From NCBI GenBank assembly GCA_963779805.1, contig CAVZZN010000002.1, positions 295,570-359,569 of the forward strand: 64,000 bases of DNA, given 5' to 3'. Origin of the DNA: CAIWHR01 sp963779805. GTDB lineage: Bacteria > Pseudomonadota > Gammaproteobacteria > Burkholderiales > Casimicrobiaceae. Shown here piece after piece: positions 9,058-18,371 of the stretch. The notes beneath the pieces are model-generated. The model was not told the DNA's origin. It saw only the letters and a list, made by a program, of their open reading frames with translations, and made no database searches. Made by a program: the position numbers and the translations under genes. Position 1 is the stretch's first letter. The number at the start of each line of letters is the position of its first letter.

Positions 9058-9699
9058 ATGAAGCTCTACGACTACCATCGTTCATCCGCGGCGTATCGCG
9101 TGCGCATCGCGCTCGCGATGAAGGGCCTTGCCCCCGAGCGCGTGTTCATCCATTTGCGCAAGGGCCATCAGCGCGGCGAGGACTACCTCTCGCTCAATCC
9201 GCAGGGTCTCGTCCCGGCGCTGGTGACCGACGCCGGCGACGTGCTCACCCAGTCGCTCGCGATCATCGAGTGGCTCGACGAGACGTATCCCGAGCCGGTG
9301 CTGCTGCCGCGCGATCCGCTGGGGCGGGCGCGGGTGCGCAGCATCGCGCTTGCGATAGCTTGCGACATCCATCCGATCGACAACCTGCGCGTGCTGCAGT
9401 ACCTCACGGGGACGCTCGGCTGCTCCGATGCGCAGCGCGACGGCTGGTATCGCTACTGGATCGACACCGGCCTCGAGGCGCTCGAGAAGAAGCTTGCGAG
9501 CGATCTCGCGACGGGTCGGTTCTGCCATGGCGACACGCCTACGCTCGCGGACATCCTGCTCGTGCCGCAGCTCGCGAATGGCCGGCGGGTCAACATGGAC
9601 CTGTCGCCGTATCCCACGTTGTTGCGCATCGAGGCCGCATGCCAGGCGCTGCCCGCGTTCGCGAGCGCTGCGCCGGCGAAGCAGCCGGACGCCGATTGA
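9058..9699 (+). CDS. maiA: Maleylacetoacetate isomerase (zeta-class glutathione transferase)
   Basis: 213 residues with a thioredoxin-like N-terminal domain: YDYHRSSAAYRVRIALAMKGL is the zeta-class glutathione site SSxxYRVRIAL, followed by LNPQGLVPALV and QSLAIIEWLDE. The all-helical C-terminal domain carries CHGDTPTLADILLVPQLANGRR. It begins 16 bases after gcdH and is probably cotranscribed. The family isomerises maleylacetoacetate or maleylpyruvate with glutathione. No fumarylacetoacetase or homogentisate gene is visible nearby, so the true substrate is open. Confidence 0.87.
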   Translation: MKLYDYHRSSAAYRVRIALAMKGLAPERVFIHLRKGHQRGEDYLSLNPQGLVPALVTDAGDVLTQSLAIIEWLDETYPEPVLLPRDPLGRARVRSIALAIACDIHPIDNLRVLQYLTGTLGCSDAQRDGWYRYWIDTGLEALEKKLASDLATGRFCHGDTPTLADILLVPQLANGRRVNMDLSPYPTLLRIEAACQALPAFASAAPAKQPDAD

Positions 9700-9719
9700 C
9701 GCGCGCCGCACGTCGTCCA

Positions 9720-10562
9720 ATGACCGACGAGGAAGTCGAGCGCGGGTACAACAATCGCGCTGCGGTGCCCGACTACGCGGACTGGTTCGCGCGCTGGGCG
9801 AAGACCTCGGCCGAGGTGCGATCCGGGCTCGGAGCGCAGGTGGACGTGCGCTACGGACCCAATCCCAAGCAGACGATGGACATCTTCGTGCCAGCCGGGA
9901 AGGCGCACGGCACGTTCGTGTTCATTCACGGCGGCTACTGGCGCGCGCTCGACAAGTCGGAGCACGGCTTCGTCGCGCCGGTGTTCGTCGACGCGGGCTA
10001 CGCCGTCGCGGTGGTGAACTACGATCTTTGCCCTGACGTGACGATCGACACCATCGTCGACGAGTGCCGGCACGCGGTGGCGTGGATCGGGCGCGACGGC
10101 GCGGCGCACGGCCTCGCGCCGTCGCGACTGGTCGTCGGGGGGCATTCCGCCGGGGGACACCTCGCGGCCATGCTGCACGTGACCGACTGGAACGCGATCG
10201 GCGTCGCGCCTCCCGCAATCGCGGGCGCGGTATCGATTTCCGGCGTGCACGATCTCACCCCGATGCTGCAGTTCTCGTACAACGCCGACTTGCGCCTCAC
10301 GCAAGCCGACGCGTTGCGACTCTCGCCGATCCAGTACCGGCCGACCACGGCGGCGCCGGTGCTGGTCGTCGCCGGCGCGCAGGAAACGTCCGAGTTCCTG
10401 CGCCAGGCGCGCCTGCTGTGGGATGCCTGGCCGCAGCACCGCCCGCGCGGCGCGCGCGACCTGCTCGTGGTCCCCGACCGCCACCACTTCAGCGTCGTCG
10501 CGGATTACGGCGATCCGCACAGCGACCTGACCCGCCAGACTCTCGCCCTGTTCCACCCCTGA
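9720..10562 (+). CDS. Alpha/beta hydrolase, arylformamidase (kynurenine formamidase)-like
   Basis: 280 residues. HGGYWRALDKSEH (oxyanion-hole region) and the nucleophile elbow GGHSAGGHL are both typical of the HGGYW esterase group that includes eukaryotic-type kynurenine formamidase. A C-terminal PDRHHFSVV supplies the catalytic histidine. The start is ATG 9720, 20 bases after maiA. N-formylkynurenine hydrolysis would feed kynurenine and then anthranilate, which fits an anthranilate operon. However, this family also holds unspecific esterases, so the function is tentative. A hairpin follows the stop. Confidence 0.75.
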   Translation: MTDEEVERGYNNRAAVPDYADWFARWAKTSAEVRSGLGAQVDVRYGPNPKQTMDIFVPAGKAHGTFVFIHGGYWRALDKSEHGFVAPVFVDAGYAVAVVNYDLCPDVTIDTIVDECRHAVAWIGRDGAAHGLAPSRLVVGGHSAGGHLAAMLHVTDWNAIGVAPPAIAGAVSISGVHDLTPMLQFSYNADLRLTQADALRLSPIQYRPTTAAPVLVVAGAQETSEFLRQARLLWDAWPQHRPRGARDLLVVPDRHHFSVVADYGDPHSDLTRQTLALFHP

Positions 10563-10572
10563 CGCCGCCGTG

Positions 10573-10593
10573 ACCCTGGAGAAGACCCAGGGT
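10573..10593 (+). terminator. Hairpin after the aromatic operon
   Basis: ACCCTGG (10573-10579) pairs with CCAGGGT (10587-10593) over a seven-base loop, 10 bases after the hydrolase stop. There is no T run, so it is a weak candidate for an intrinsic terminator. Confidence 0.35.
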
Positions 10594-10615
10594 GAGGGGT
10601 GGGACGCCACCGCGC

Positions 10616-10667
10616 TTGACAACTGACCGACGGTCACTTAACGTCCCGGCCAAATGACCGCGGGTCA
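10616..10667 (+). promoter_or_regulatory. tetR promoter with two palindromic operators
   Basis: A consensus -35 TTGACA (10616-10621) is followed at 17 bases by TAACGT (10639-10644). Two perfect palindromes with the same arms are present: TGACCGACGGTCA (10624-10636) inside the spacer and TGACCGCGGGTCA (10655-10667) just before the TetR start at 10685. Their centres are 31 bases apart, about three helical turns. This is the arrangement expected for an autorepressing TetR protein. Confidence 0.7.
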
Positions 10668-10684
10668 GTTGATAGGGGCGCAGC

Positions 10685-11323
10685 ATGGCGATCCGGCAAC
10701 GGGCAGTTCAGGCGGAAGACAAGCACGAGCGGCATACCGCGATCCTCGACGCGGCCGAGCGACTTCTCTCCGAAGCGCCCGACCGGCTGGCGAGCATGGC
10801 GGACGTGGCCGACGCGGCCGGGCTCGCCAAGGGCACCGTTTACCTCTACTTCCCGAGCAAGGAAGAGCTCTATCTCGCGTTGCACGAGCGCAACGTCGAC
10901 GCGTTCTTTCGCGACGTGATCGCGAAGGTCGAAGCGGCGAGCCCGGTCACGATCGCCGACATGCAGGGCTTCACCGCGCGGCACATGATCGAGCCGCCGC
11001 TCTTCCTGCCCCTTGCGGCACGTTGCTTCGGGTTGATGGCGCACAGCGTGTCGCCCGAAGCCGCACTCGCATTCAAGCAACGCATGATGACCCGGCTGCA
11101 GCGCGCGGGCGCCGGCCTCGAGCGTCACTTCCCGCAACTCGGCGACGGCGGCGGCGTCGCCCTCCTGCGCCGCAGCTACGCGCTCATCATCGGCCTCTGG
11201 CAGGTCTCGGCCGAAGCCTGCCCGCTCGAAGGCCGGGGGGCGCTGCTGGCGCGGCCTTATGCGCAGGATCTCGCCCAGGCGCTCGACGCGCTCTGGCGTG
11301 GCAGCATCGGAGACGCGCCGTGA
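10685..11323 (+). CDS. TetR/AcrR family transcriptional regulator
   Basis: 212 residues. The N-terminal helix-turn-helix is complete: AILDAAERLLSEAPDRLASMADVADAAGLAKGTVYLYFPSKEELY. The rest is the all-helical ligand domain, with no recognisable subfamily; it carries a Trp-rich end (LIIGLWQVSAEACPL). The gene follows two strong palindromic operators, so it probably represses itself. No divergent target gene lies next to it; the downstream gene is ribBA, so its regulon may lie elsewhere. Confidence 0.88.
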   Translation: MAIRQRAVQAEDKHERHTAILDAAERLLSEAPDRLASMADVADAAGLAKGTVYLYFPSKEELYLALHERNVDAFFRDVIAKVEAASPVTIADMQGFTARHMIEPPLFLPLAARCFGLMAHSVSPEAALAFKQRMMTRLQRAGAGLERHFPQLGDGGGVALLRRSYALIIGLWQVSAEACPLEGRGALLARPYAQDLAQALDALWRGSIGDAP

Positions 11324-11418
11324 ACGCGAAGGGTCGCGTCGAGCGCGAATGCCGGAGTGGTGAACCCGTCACGGCCATGCCTCGGCCGCGGTAGAATGCA
11401 CCCTCGCCGCCGGCCGCC

Positions 11419-12531
11419 ATGTCCCCCGCCATCAGCCCCATCAGCGACATCATCGCCGACATCAAGGACGGCCGCATGGTCGTGCTCGTCGACGAGGAGG
11501 ATCGCGAGAACGAAGGCGACCTCGTGCTCGCGGCCGAGTTCGTCACGCCCGAGACGATCAACTTCATGGCGCGGTACGGGCGCGGCCTCATCTGCCTCAC
11601 GCTGACCGAGGAGCGCTGCCGCCAGCTCGAGCTGCCGCTCATGGTGGCCTCGAACCGCTCGGTCCACGGCACCAACTTCACCGTGTCGATCGAGGCCGCG
11701 GAGGGCGTGTCCACCGGCATCTCCGCCGCCGATCGCGCGCGCACGGTGCAGGCCGCCGTGGCGCCGCGCGCGAAGCCTTCCGACATCGTGCAGCCGGGCC
11801 ACATCTTCCCGCTCATGGCGCAGCCGGGCGGGGTGCTGTCGCGCGCCGGGCATACGGAAGCGGGCTGCGATCTCGCGGGGTTGGCGGGCGTCACGCCCGC
11901 CGCGGTGATCTGCGAGATCCTGAAGGACGACGGCACGATGGCGCGCCTGCCGGATCTGGTCAATTTCGCGGCGACGCACGGGCTGAAGATCGGCGCGATC
12001 GCCGATCTCATCCATTACCGGGCGCGCACCGAGCGCCTGATCGAGCGCGTCGGCGAACGGCCGCTCGCGACGCCGCACGGCACGTTCCGCCTGGTGGTGT
12101 ATCGCGACAAGCTCACGGACGCGACGCACCTCGCGCTCGCGCGCGGGCCGATCGGTCCCGACAGCGAGACGCTCGTGCGCGTGCACGAGCCGGTCTCGGT
12201 GATGGATCTGCTCGACAGCGACAACGCCACCCACTCCTGGAACATCGCGACCGCGCTCTCCACGATCGACGAGGCGGGCCGGGGCGTGCTCGTGCTGCTG
12301 CATCGGCCCGAGACGGCGCAGGAGCTGCGCCGGCGCGCGATGGGCACCGAGCAGCCGATCAACGCCAAGATGGACCTGCGCAACTACGGCATCGGCGCGC
12401 AGATCCTGCGCGATCTCAACGTCGGCCGGATGCGCCTGATGGCGCGCCCGCGGAAGATGCCGAGCATGACCGGCTTCGATCTCGAGGTCACCGGATTCTA
12501 CGAGCAGCCGCCTGCCAGGGCGGCGACCTGA
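11419..12531 (+). CDS. ribBA: 3,4-dihydroxy-2-butanone-4-phosphate synthase with degenerate GTP cyclohydrolase II domain
   Basis: 370 residues. Residues 1-205 are a complete DHBP synthase: DEEDRENEGDLVLAAE and the substrate stretch GHTEAGCDLAGLAG are intact. Residues 206-370 follow the GTP cyclohydrolase II fold, but the zinc-binding pattern C-x10-C-x-C and the SxRCDCG motif are absent (the place reads VMDLLDSDNATHSWNIATALST). The N-terminal half should make the four-carbon unit for lumazine, while the C-terminal half probably lacks cyclohydrolase activity. This is the known proteobacterial RibB-X form, in which a separate RibA does the GTP step. It heads the ribBA-ribH-nusB-thiL-pgpA group. 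Confidence 0.92.
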   Translation: MSPAISPISDIIADIKDGRMVVLVDEEDRENEGDLVLAAEFVTPETINFMARYGRGLICLTLTEERCRQLELPLMVASNRSVHGTNFTVSIEAAEGVSTGISAADRARTVQAAVAPRAKPSDIVQPGHIFPLMAQPGGVLSRAGHTEAGCDLAGLAGVTPAAVICEILKDDGTMARLPDLVNFAATHGLKIGAIADLIHYRARTERLIERVGERPLATPHGTFRLVVYRDKLTDATHLALARGPIGPDSETLVRVHEPVSVMDLLDSDNATHSWNIATALSTIDEAGRGVLVLLHRPETAQELRRRAMGTEQPINAKMDLRNYGIGAQILRDLNVGRMRLMARPRKMPSMTGFDLEVTGFYEQPPARAAT

Positions 12532-12584
12532 CGCTTCAGCCGTCGCGCGACGGCGCTCCCGCTGCGAACCGCCGTTCTTCCGCC

Positions 12585-13050
12585 ATGCCCATCCATCGCA
12601 TCGCTCCCAACGTGTCCGGCGCCGGCCGCCGCGTGGCCATCGTGCAGTCGCGCTTCAATCCGGCCATCGGCGAACGGTCTTCTCGCCGGCGCCTTGCGCG
12701 CACTGCGCGAGGCGAAAGTGCGCGACGAGGACGTGCTCGTGGTCACGGTGCCCGGCGCGCTCGAGACGCCGCTCGCGCTGCAGCACATCGCGCAGTCCGG
12801 CGACTACGACGCGCTCGTCGCGCTCGGCGCGGTGGTGCGCGGCGAGACCTATCACTTCGAGATCGTGGCCAACGAATCGGCGCGCGGCGTCGCGAACGTC
12901 TCGCTCCAGTGCGGCGTTCCGATCGGCAACGGCATTCTCACGACGGACACCGACGAGCAGGCGCTCGCGCGCGCCGAGACCAAGGGCTACGAGGCCGTGC
13001 AGGCCGCGCTCGAGCTCGCCAACCTGATGGAAGCGATCGATGAGGAGTAG
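12585..13050 (+). CDS. ribH: 6,7-dimethyl-8-ribityllumazine synthase, one frameshift
   Basis: About 155 residues. The N-terminal VAIVQSRFNPAIG and, after a one-base slip near 12672, GLLAGALRALREAKVRDEDV, VTVPGALETPLAL, ALGAVVRGETYHFEIVANES and LTTDTDEQA cover the whole family. The original was probably ...AIGDGLLAGA..., so one base is extra. The enzyme condenses ribitylaminouracil with dihydroxybutanone phosphate. It lies between ribBA and nusB and overlaps nusB by 11 bases. Confidence 0.92.
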
Positions 13051-13498
13051 CCCGCGCCGCAGGGCCCGCGAGCTCGTGCTGCAGGGCCTGTACCAGCGGC
13101 AGCTTTCCGGCAACGCGGGCGAGGCGATCCGCACCCAGCTCGCGGAATCGACCGGTTACGCGAAGGCGGACGCCGACTTCTTCGGCGAGATGTGGGCGGG
13201 TGTCACGGGCGGCTACGACGCGTTGCTCGAGCGCCTCGCACCGTATCTCGACCGCAAGCCCGCCGAGCTCTCGCCCATCGAGCGCGGCATCCTCGCCATC
13301 GGCGCGTGGGAGCTCATGCATCGGCTCGACATTCCGTATCGCGTGGTGATCAACGAGGCGGTCGAGCTCGCCAAGTCGTACGGCGGCACCGACGGCCACA
13401 AGTTCGTGAACGGCGTGCTCGACAAGCTCGCCGCAGCCGTTCGCTCCGACGAGATCCGCGTGCAGGCGGCCGAGCGCACGCCCCGTGCTGCCGGCTGA
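13040..13498 (+). CDS. nusB: Transcription antitermination factor NusB
   Basis: 152 residues. It has the NusB opening RRRARELVLQGLYQRQLSG and the conserved C-terminal half SPIERGILAIGAWELMHRLDIPYRVVINEAVELAKSYGGTDGHKFVNGVLDKLA. It acts in rRNA antitermination with NusE. It overlaps ribH, the usual arrangement in proteobacteria. Confidence 0.95.
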   Translation: MRSSPRRRARELVLQGLYQRQLSGNAGEAIRTQLAESTGYAKADADFFGEMWAGVTGGYDALLERLAPYLDRKPAELSPIERGILAIGAWELMHRLDIPYRVVINEAVELAKSYGGTDGHKFVNGVLDKLAAAVRSDEIRVQAAERTPRAAG

Positions 13499-13603
13499 TC
13501 GTCGGCCGCGGATGCCGCCGCGCTGATCGACACCCGCCTGCGGCCGCCGGATCGCCCGGCCCCGCGTCGGGCCCCAGCCGCAGCGCTTCTCTATAATCCC
13601 CGC

Positions 13604-14582
13604 GTGAACGAGTTCGAGCTCATCGAGCGTTTCTTCACGCGCGCGCCGCGCGATGCCTCCGTTCATCTCGGCGTCGGCGACGACGCCGCGCTGCTCGCGC
13701 CCGACCCCGGGGCACGAGATCGTCGCGTCGGTGGACATGCTCGTCGCGGGACGCCATTTCCTGCCCGATGCCGATCCGGAGCGGCTCGGCCACAAGACGC
13801 TCGCGGTGAATCTTTCCGACATGGCCGCGATGGGCGCGCGGCCGCGCTGGGCGCTGCTCGCCGGCGCGCTGCCGGCAGCCGATCGCGGCTTGGCTCGGCG
13901 CGTTCGCGCGCGGCTTCTTCGCGTCTCGCCGACGCGCACGGCGTCGACGTCGTCGGCGGCGACACCACGCGCGGTCCGCTCAACCTGTGCGTCACGATCC
14001 TCGGCGAGGTGCCGACCGGATCGGCGCTGTTGCGCAGCGGCGCACGCGTCGGCGACGACATCTACGTCTCGGGCACGCTGGGCGACGCGGCGCTCGCGGT
14101 CGAGATGCTGGCCGGACGCACGAGCGTCGAGAGCGACGTGCGCGCCGCGCTGCAGGAACGCCTGGACCGGCCGCAGCCGCGCGTTGCGCTCGGGCTCGCG
14201 TTGCGCGGCGTCGCGCATGCCGCGCTCGACATCTCCGATGGTCTCGTCGGCGATCTTGGCCACATCCTCGAGCGCTCGCACGTCGGCGCACGCATCGAGC
14301 TCGCGCGCGTGCCGCGCTCGCCCACCCTCGACGCCAAGCTGCACGCGACGGAGCGCGCGCTCGCGTTGCGCTGCCTGCTCGCCGGTGGCGACGACTACGA
14401 GCTGTGCTTCACCGCAGCGGTCGGGCAGCGCGCGCGCATCGACGCAGATCGGCGCCGCGCTCGGTGTTGCGCTCACGCGCATCGGCGCGATCGAGCCCGG
14501 AGGCGCGCTCGCGATCGACGACGAGGGCGGGCAGCCCCTTGCCGCGCTGCCGCGATCGTTCGATCACTTCGCGACGCCATGA
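13604..14582 (+). CDS. thiL: Thiamine-phosphate kinase, four apparent one-base insertions
   Basis: ThiL pieces appear in order but in rotating frames: FELIERFFTRAP...LGVGDDAALLAP; then HEIVASVDMLVAGRHFLPDADPERLGHKTLAVNLSDMAAMGA; WLGAFARGFFA; ADAHGVDVVGGDTTRGPLNLCVTILGEVP and LLAGGDDYELCFTA; and a final IGAIEPGGALAIDDEGGQPL. Breaks lie near 13708, 13893, 13931 and 14445, and each is fixed by deleting one base. The enzyme phosphorylates thiamine monophosphate to the pyrophosphate in the cytoplasm. Four slips in one housekeeping gene argue for sequence error rather than loss. Confidence 0.88.
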
Positions 14583-14613
14583 CGCCGGCGTCGTTCGATC
14601 CGTCCGCCACGCC

Positions 14614-15102
14614 ATGAAAGGCGCGCCGCCGCCCCGCGGCTTCCTGCTTTCGCATCCGGCGCACTTCTATGCCCTCGGGTTCGGAACCGGCCTTGCACCC
14701 TTCGCACCGGGTACGTTCGGCACGCTCGTCGCGATCCCGATCGCGCTCTCGCTGTGGCGACACGCGGGGGATGCGGCGTACCTCGCCGTGCTCGCGGCCC
14801 TGGCGCTGATCGGCGTGTGGGCGGCGGAGGTCACGGGCCGCGATCTCGCCACCGCGGATCACGGCGCGATCGTGTGCGACGAGTTCGTCGCCTTCCTGCT
14901 CGTGCTCTTTTTCGTGGGACCGGACGTCGGCGGGATCGTCGCCGCGTTCGTGCTGTTCCGCCTGTTCGACATCGTCAAGCCGCCGCCCATCCGGTCGCTC
15001 GACGCGACGTGGAAGAACGGGTGGGGCGTGATGATGGACGACCTTCTCGCCGCGGGTTATGCGCTCCTCGTGCTCGCGGTGTGGCGCTGGGCGGTGCGAT
15101 GA
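14614..15102 (+). CDS. pgpA: Phosphatidylglycerophosphatase A
   Basis: 162 residues. PgpA signatures: the N-terminal GFGTGLAPFAPGTFGTLVAIP, central CDEFVAFLLVLFF, and C-terminal FRLFDIVKPPPIRSLDATWKNGWGVMMDDLLAAGYA, with the acidic metal-binding residues conserved. It has about four membrane helices. It dephosphorylates phosphatidylglycerophosphate in the inner membrane. It follows thiL by 31 bases and its stop overlaps the next start (ATGA). Confidence 0.95.
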   Translation: MKGAPPPRGFLLSHPAHFYALGFGTGLAPFAPGTFGTLVAIPIALSLWRHAGDAAYLAVLAALALIGVWAAEVTGRDLATADHGAIVCDEFVAFLLVLFFVGPDVGGIVAAFVLFRLFDIVKPPPIRSLDATWKNGWGVMMDDLLAAGYALLVLAVWRWAVR

Positions 15103-15885
15103 GCGCGCGCGCGAGATCGCCCGCGCACGTCGCGCCGGAGCGCATCGAGGAAGCGAGCCTCAACGCCCTGCAGACGCAGCGCCAGCTCTTCTACGACGGC
15201 TGGCTGCTGCGCGTGTCGCCGGGCTCGGCCAAGCGGGCGCGCAGCGTGAGCGCGCATTTCGGGTCCACGCTGCCGCTGCCGGAGAAGATCGCGCACTGCG
15301 AGGACGTGTACGCGCGCTGCGGCCTGCCCACGCTGTTTCGCATCACGCCGTTCTCGCAGCCGTCCGGATTGCCGGACGCGCTGCGCGCACGCGGCTACGT
15401 GGAGTTCGGCACGACGCTCGTGCAGACGCTTTCGCTCGCGCGAGCCCCGCACGAGCTGCCCGCGAACCGGCGCTGCGGTCACGCGCGCGGTGGACGTGAT
15501 CGAGTTCGTCGATGCCCTTGCGCAGATGCGCGGCTCGACGGAGGTGCAGCGCGACGCGTTGCTCGAGCGCATGCAGTCCTCGCCGCTCGAGAGCCACTAC
15601 GTCGTGGTGGAGCACGGTCGCAATGTCGTGTGCACCGCGCAGATCGCAACGGACGGCGGCATCGCCGGCGTGTTCGACGTCGTCACGGCGCCTCACGCGC
15701 GAGGTCGCGGTCATGCGTCGCGCGCGATGTCGCGACTGCTGGCGTGGGCCTGGGGCCATGCGCTCGACGTCGCGTATCTGCAGGTGACCGCGGACAACGC
15801 GCCCGCCCTCGCCGTGTACCGGAAGTTCGGGTTCGCCACGCTCTACACCTATCGCTACTTCGGGCCGCCGGGGCGGTGCGCATGA
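15099..15885 (+). CDS. GNAT family N-acetyltransferase, one frameshift
   Basis: About 261 residues after correcting one extra base near 15465. The N-terminal half (residues 10-125) has an incomplete GNAT-like repeat (QRQLFYDGWLLRVSPGSAKRARSVSAHFG). The C-terminal half has the full acetyl-CoA fold: VFDVVTAPHARGRGHASRAMSRLLAWA contains the R/Q-x-x-G-x-G/A loop, and DNAPALAVYRKFGFATLYTYRYF the end. It lies between pgpA and pncC with overlapping starts and stops. The substrate is unknown. Confidence 0.82.
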
Positions 15886-16403
15886 CGCCCTCCGACAGCG
15901 TGCCGCCCGACGCGCCGGCGCTCGCAGCCGCGCTGGGCCGCGCGCTCGTCGCGCAGCGGCGCATGGTGGCGACGGCGGAATCGTGCACCGGAGGACTCGT
16001 CGCCGCGGCGATGACCGTCGGTCCCGGGCAGCTCCGAGTGGTTCGAGCGCGGCTTCGTGACGTACTCCAACGATGCCAAGTGCGAGCTGCTCGACGTGAC
16101 GGGCGCCACGTTGATCCTGCACGGCGCGGTCAGCGAGCCGACCGCGGCGCAGATGGCGCTCGGGCGCGCTGCGCCACTCGCACGCGCATCTCGCCGTCGC
16201 GGTGACGGGGATCGCCGGACCGGGCGGCGCGGTGCCGGGCAAGCCGGTCGGCACCGTGTGCTTCGGCTGGGCGGTGCGGCGGCGAAGCGGCGCAGACGGC
16301 GACCCACGTCTTCGCAGGGGATCGCGAGGCGGTGCGCGCGGCGAGCGTGCGCATGGCCCTGGAAGGTCTGCTGGCGCGGCTCGGCCCCGGGGCGGGCCCC
16401 TGA
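15882..16403 (+). CDS. pncC: CinA family nicotinamide-nucleotide amidohydrolase, three frameshifts
   Basis: About 173 residues. The N-terminal VATAESCTGGLVAAAMT is diagnostic, with the catalytic serine in ESCTGG. Further conserved parts, SSEWFERGFVTYSNDAKCELLDV, HAHLAVAVTGIAGPGG and KPVGTVCFGWA, lie in different frames because of extra bases near 16023, 16165 and 16277. Frame is restored by the end at 16403. It deamidates NMN to nicotinate mononucleotide in pyridine nucleotide recycling. It immediately precedes recA, as in many proteobacteria. Confidence 0.87.
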
Positions 16404-16525
16404 GCCTGGCGGGTCGGGTGCGGCGCTGCAGGCGCTCCGGAGGGCCGGAACGGGCGGCCGGGCCGCATGCTTCGCGCGGGATCGGCCGCCCCGTCGTTCC
16501 GATGCCGCATCATCCGTTTGGGGCC

Positions 16526-16554
16526 TTCATCGAACGATCGTTCCATGCCATAAT
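16526..16554 (+). promoter_or_regulatory. recA promoter region with a 12-bp palindrome
   Basis: CATAAT (16549-16554) is a good -10 for recA, with a poor -35 TTCATC at 16526. The perfect palindrome GAACGATCGTTC (16532-16543) fills the spacer, where an SOS operator would be expected. It is not the CTGT-N8-ACAG box usual for beta/gammaproteobacteria. Confidence 0.45.
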
Positions 16555-16651
16555 CGGCCGCATGAAGGGTGGTTCCAGGCGTCATCGAGCATGAGCCCGC
16601 AGCCCGCCCCGACGTAACCGCCAACTCCTCCCAGGACAGGACTCGAACAGG

Positions 16652-17686
<1,035 letters not shown>

Positions 17687-17763
17687 GCGGCTTGCGCCCG
17701 CGCCGGCCTTCGGGAGCAGGCGCTCGCGCGAGCCGGGGCGGCCCCGAGGCGTCCGGCGCGCAG

Positions 17764-18312
17764 CCTGAAGGCGCGGGCGATCGCGCTGCTCGCCCGGCGC
17801 GATTACTCGCGGGCCGAGCTGCGCCAGAAGCTCGCCCGCGGGGCTCGCGACGCCGACGAGGCGTTCGAGACCGAAGCGGCCCCGGCGGCGAGCCGCTGGA
17901 GCCGCTGGAGCCGCTGGAGGCGCTGCTCGACGAGCTCGCGCAGCTCGGCTACCTCTCCGACGAGCGCTACGCCCGCAGCGTCGTCGCGCGCAAGAGTGCG
18001 AGCCACAGTCGGCGGGCGATCGCCGAGGAGCTGAAGGCCCGCGGCGTGGCCGGCGACGCGGTCCAGTCCGCCATCGACGCCAGCGAGGCCGACGACGCGG
18101 TCACGTTGCGCGCGCTGTGGCAGCGCCGGTTCGGCGTCGCGCCGCGCGACGACCGCGAGAAGGCGCGGCAGGTGCGCTTCCTGCAATCGCGCGGCTTCAC
18201 GCTGTCGGCGATCCTGCGCTTCCTGCGCGAGCTTCCCGCCGAACGCCGACGAGCGCTGAGGACGGACCTGCAACGGCCTGATTTCTACGGCAAATCGGCC
18301 GTTCCGCGGTAA
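17764..18312 (+). CDS. recX: Recombination regulator RecX, frameshifted and without a clear start
   Basis: RecX three-helix repeats are visible: LKARAIALLARRDYSRAELRQKLA, then after a break near 17882 LAQLGYLSDERYARSVVARKSASHSRRAIAEELKARGVAGDAV, and the end RQVRFLQSRGFTLSAILRFL. The break is best explained by one missing C in a C run, the only deletion-type slip I found in the window. No ATG, GTG or TTG lies in the correct frame between the recA stop and the first conserved codon, so the start is uncertain and I give the CTG of LKAR. It inhibits RecA filaments. Confidence 0.82.
   Translation, partial: PEGAGDRAARPARLLAGRAAPEARPRGSRRRRGVRDRSGPGGEPLEPLEPLEALLDELAQLGYLSDERYARSVVARKSASHSRRAIAEELKARGVAGDAVQSAIDASEADDAVTLRALWQRRFGVAPRDDREKARQVRFLQSRGFTLSAILRFLRELPAERRRALRTDLQRPDFYGKSAVPR
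17890..17925 (+). repeat. 9-bp microrepeat inside recX
   Basis: GAGCCGCTG occurs three times in tandem (17890-17916), followed by the variant GAGGCGCTG to 17925. It encodes Glu-Pro-Leu units in the linker between the first and second RecX helical repeats, right beside the recX frame break. Confidence 0.8.
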
Positions 18313-18371
18313 AATCCAAAGCTTTGCCGGCGAAAGCAAGAAGTGCGCGCGTCGCCCGCCTGGAAGAGCCC

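Noticed and set aside
11324..11418. FMN riboswitch before ribBA
   Set aside because: Only 95 bases separate tetR and ribBA, and I see none of the conserved FMN-element helices.
13604..14582. thiL as a true pseudogene
   Set aside because: Four independent one-base insertions in a conserved gene, matching insertions across the window, point to sequence error rather than decay.
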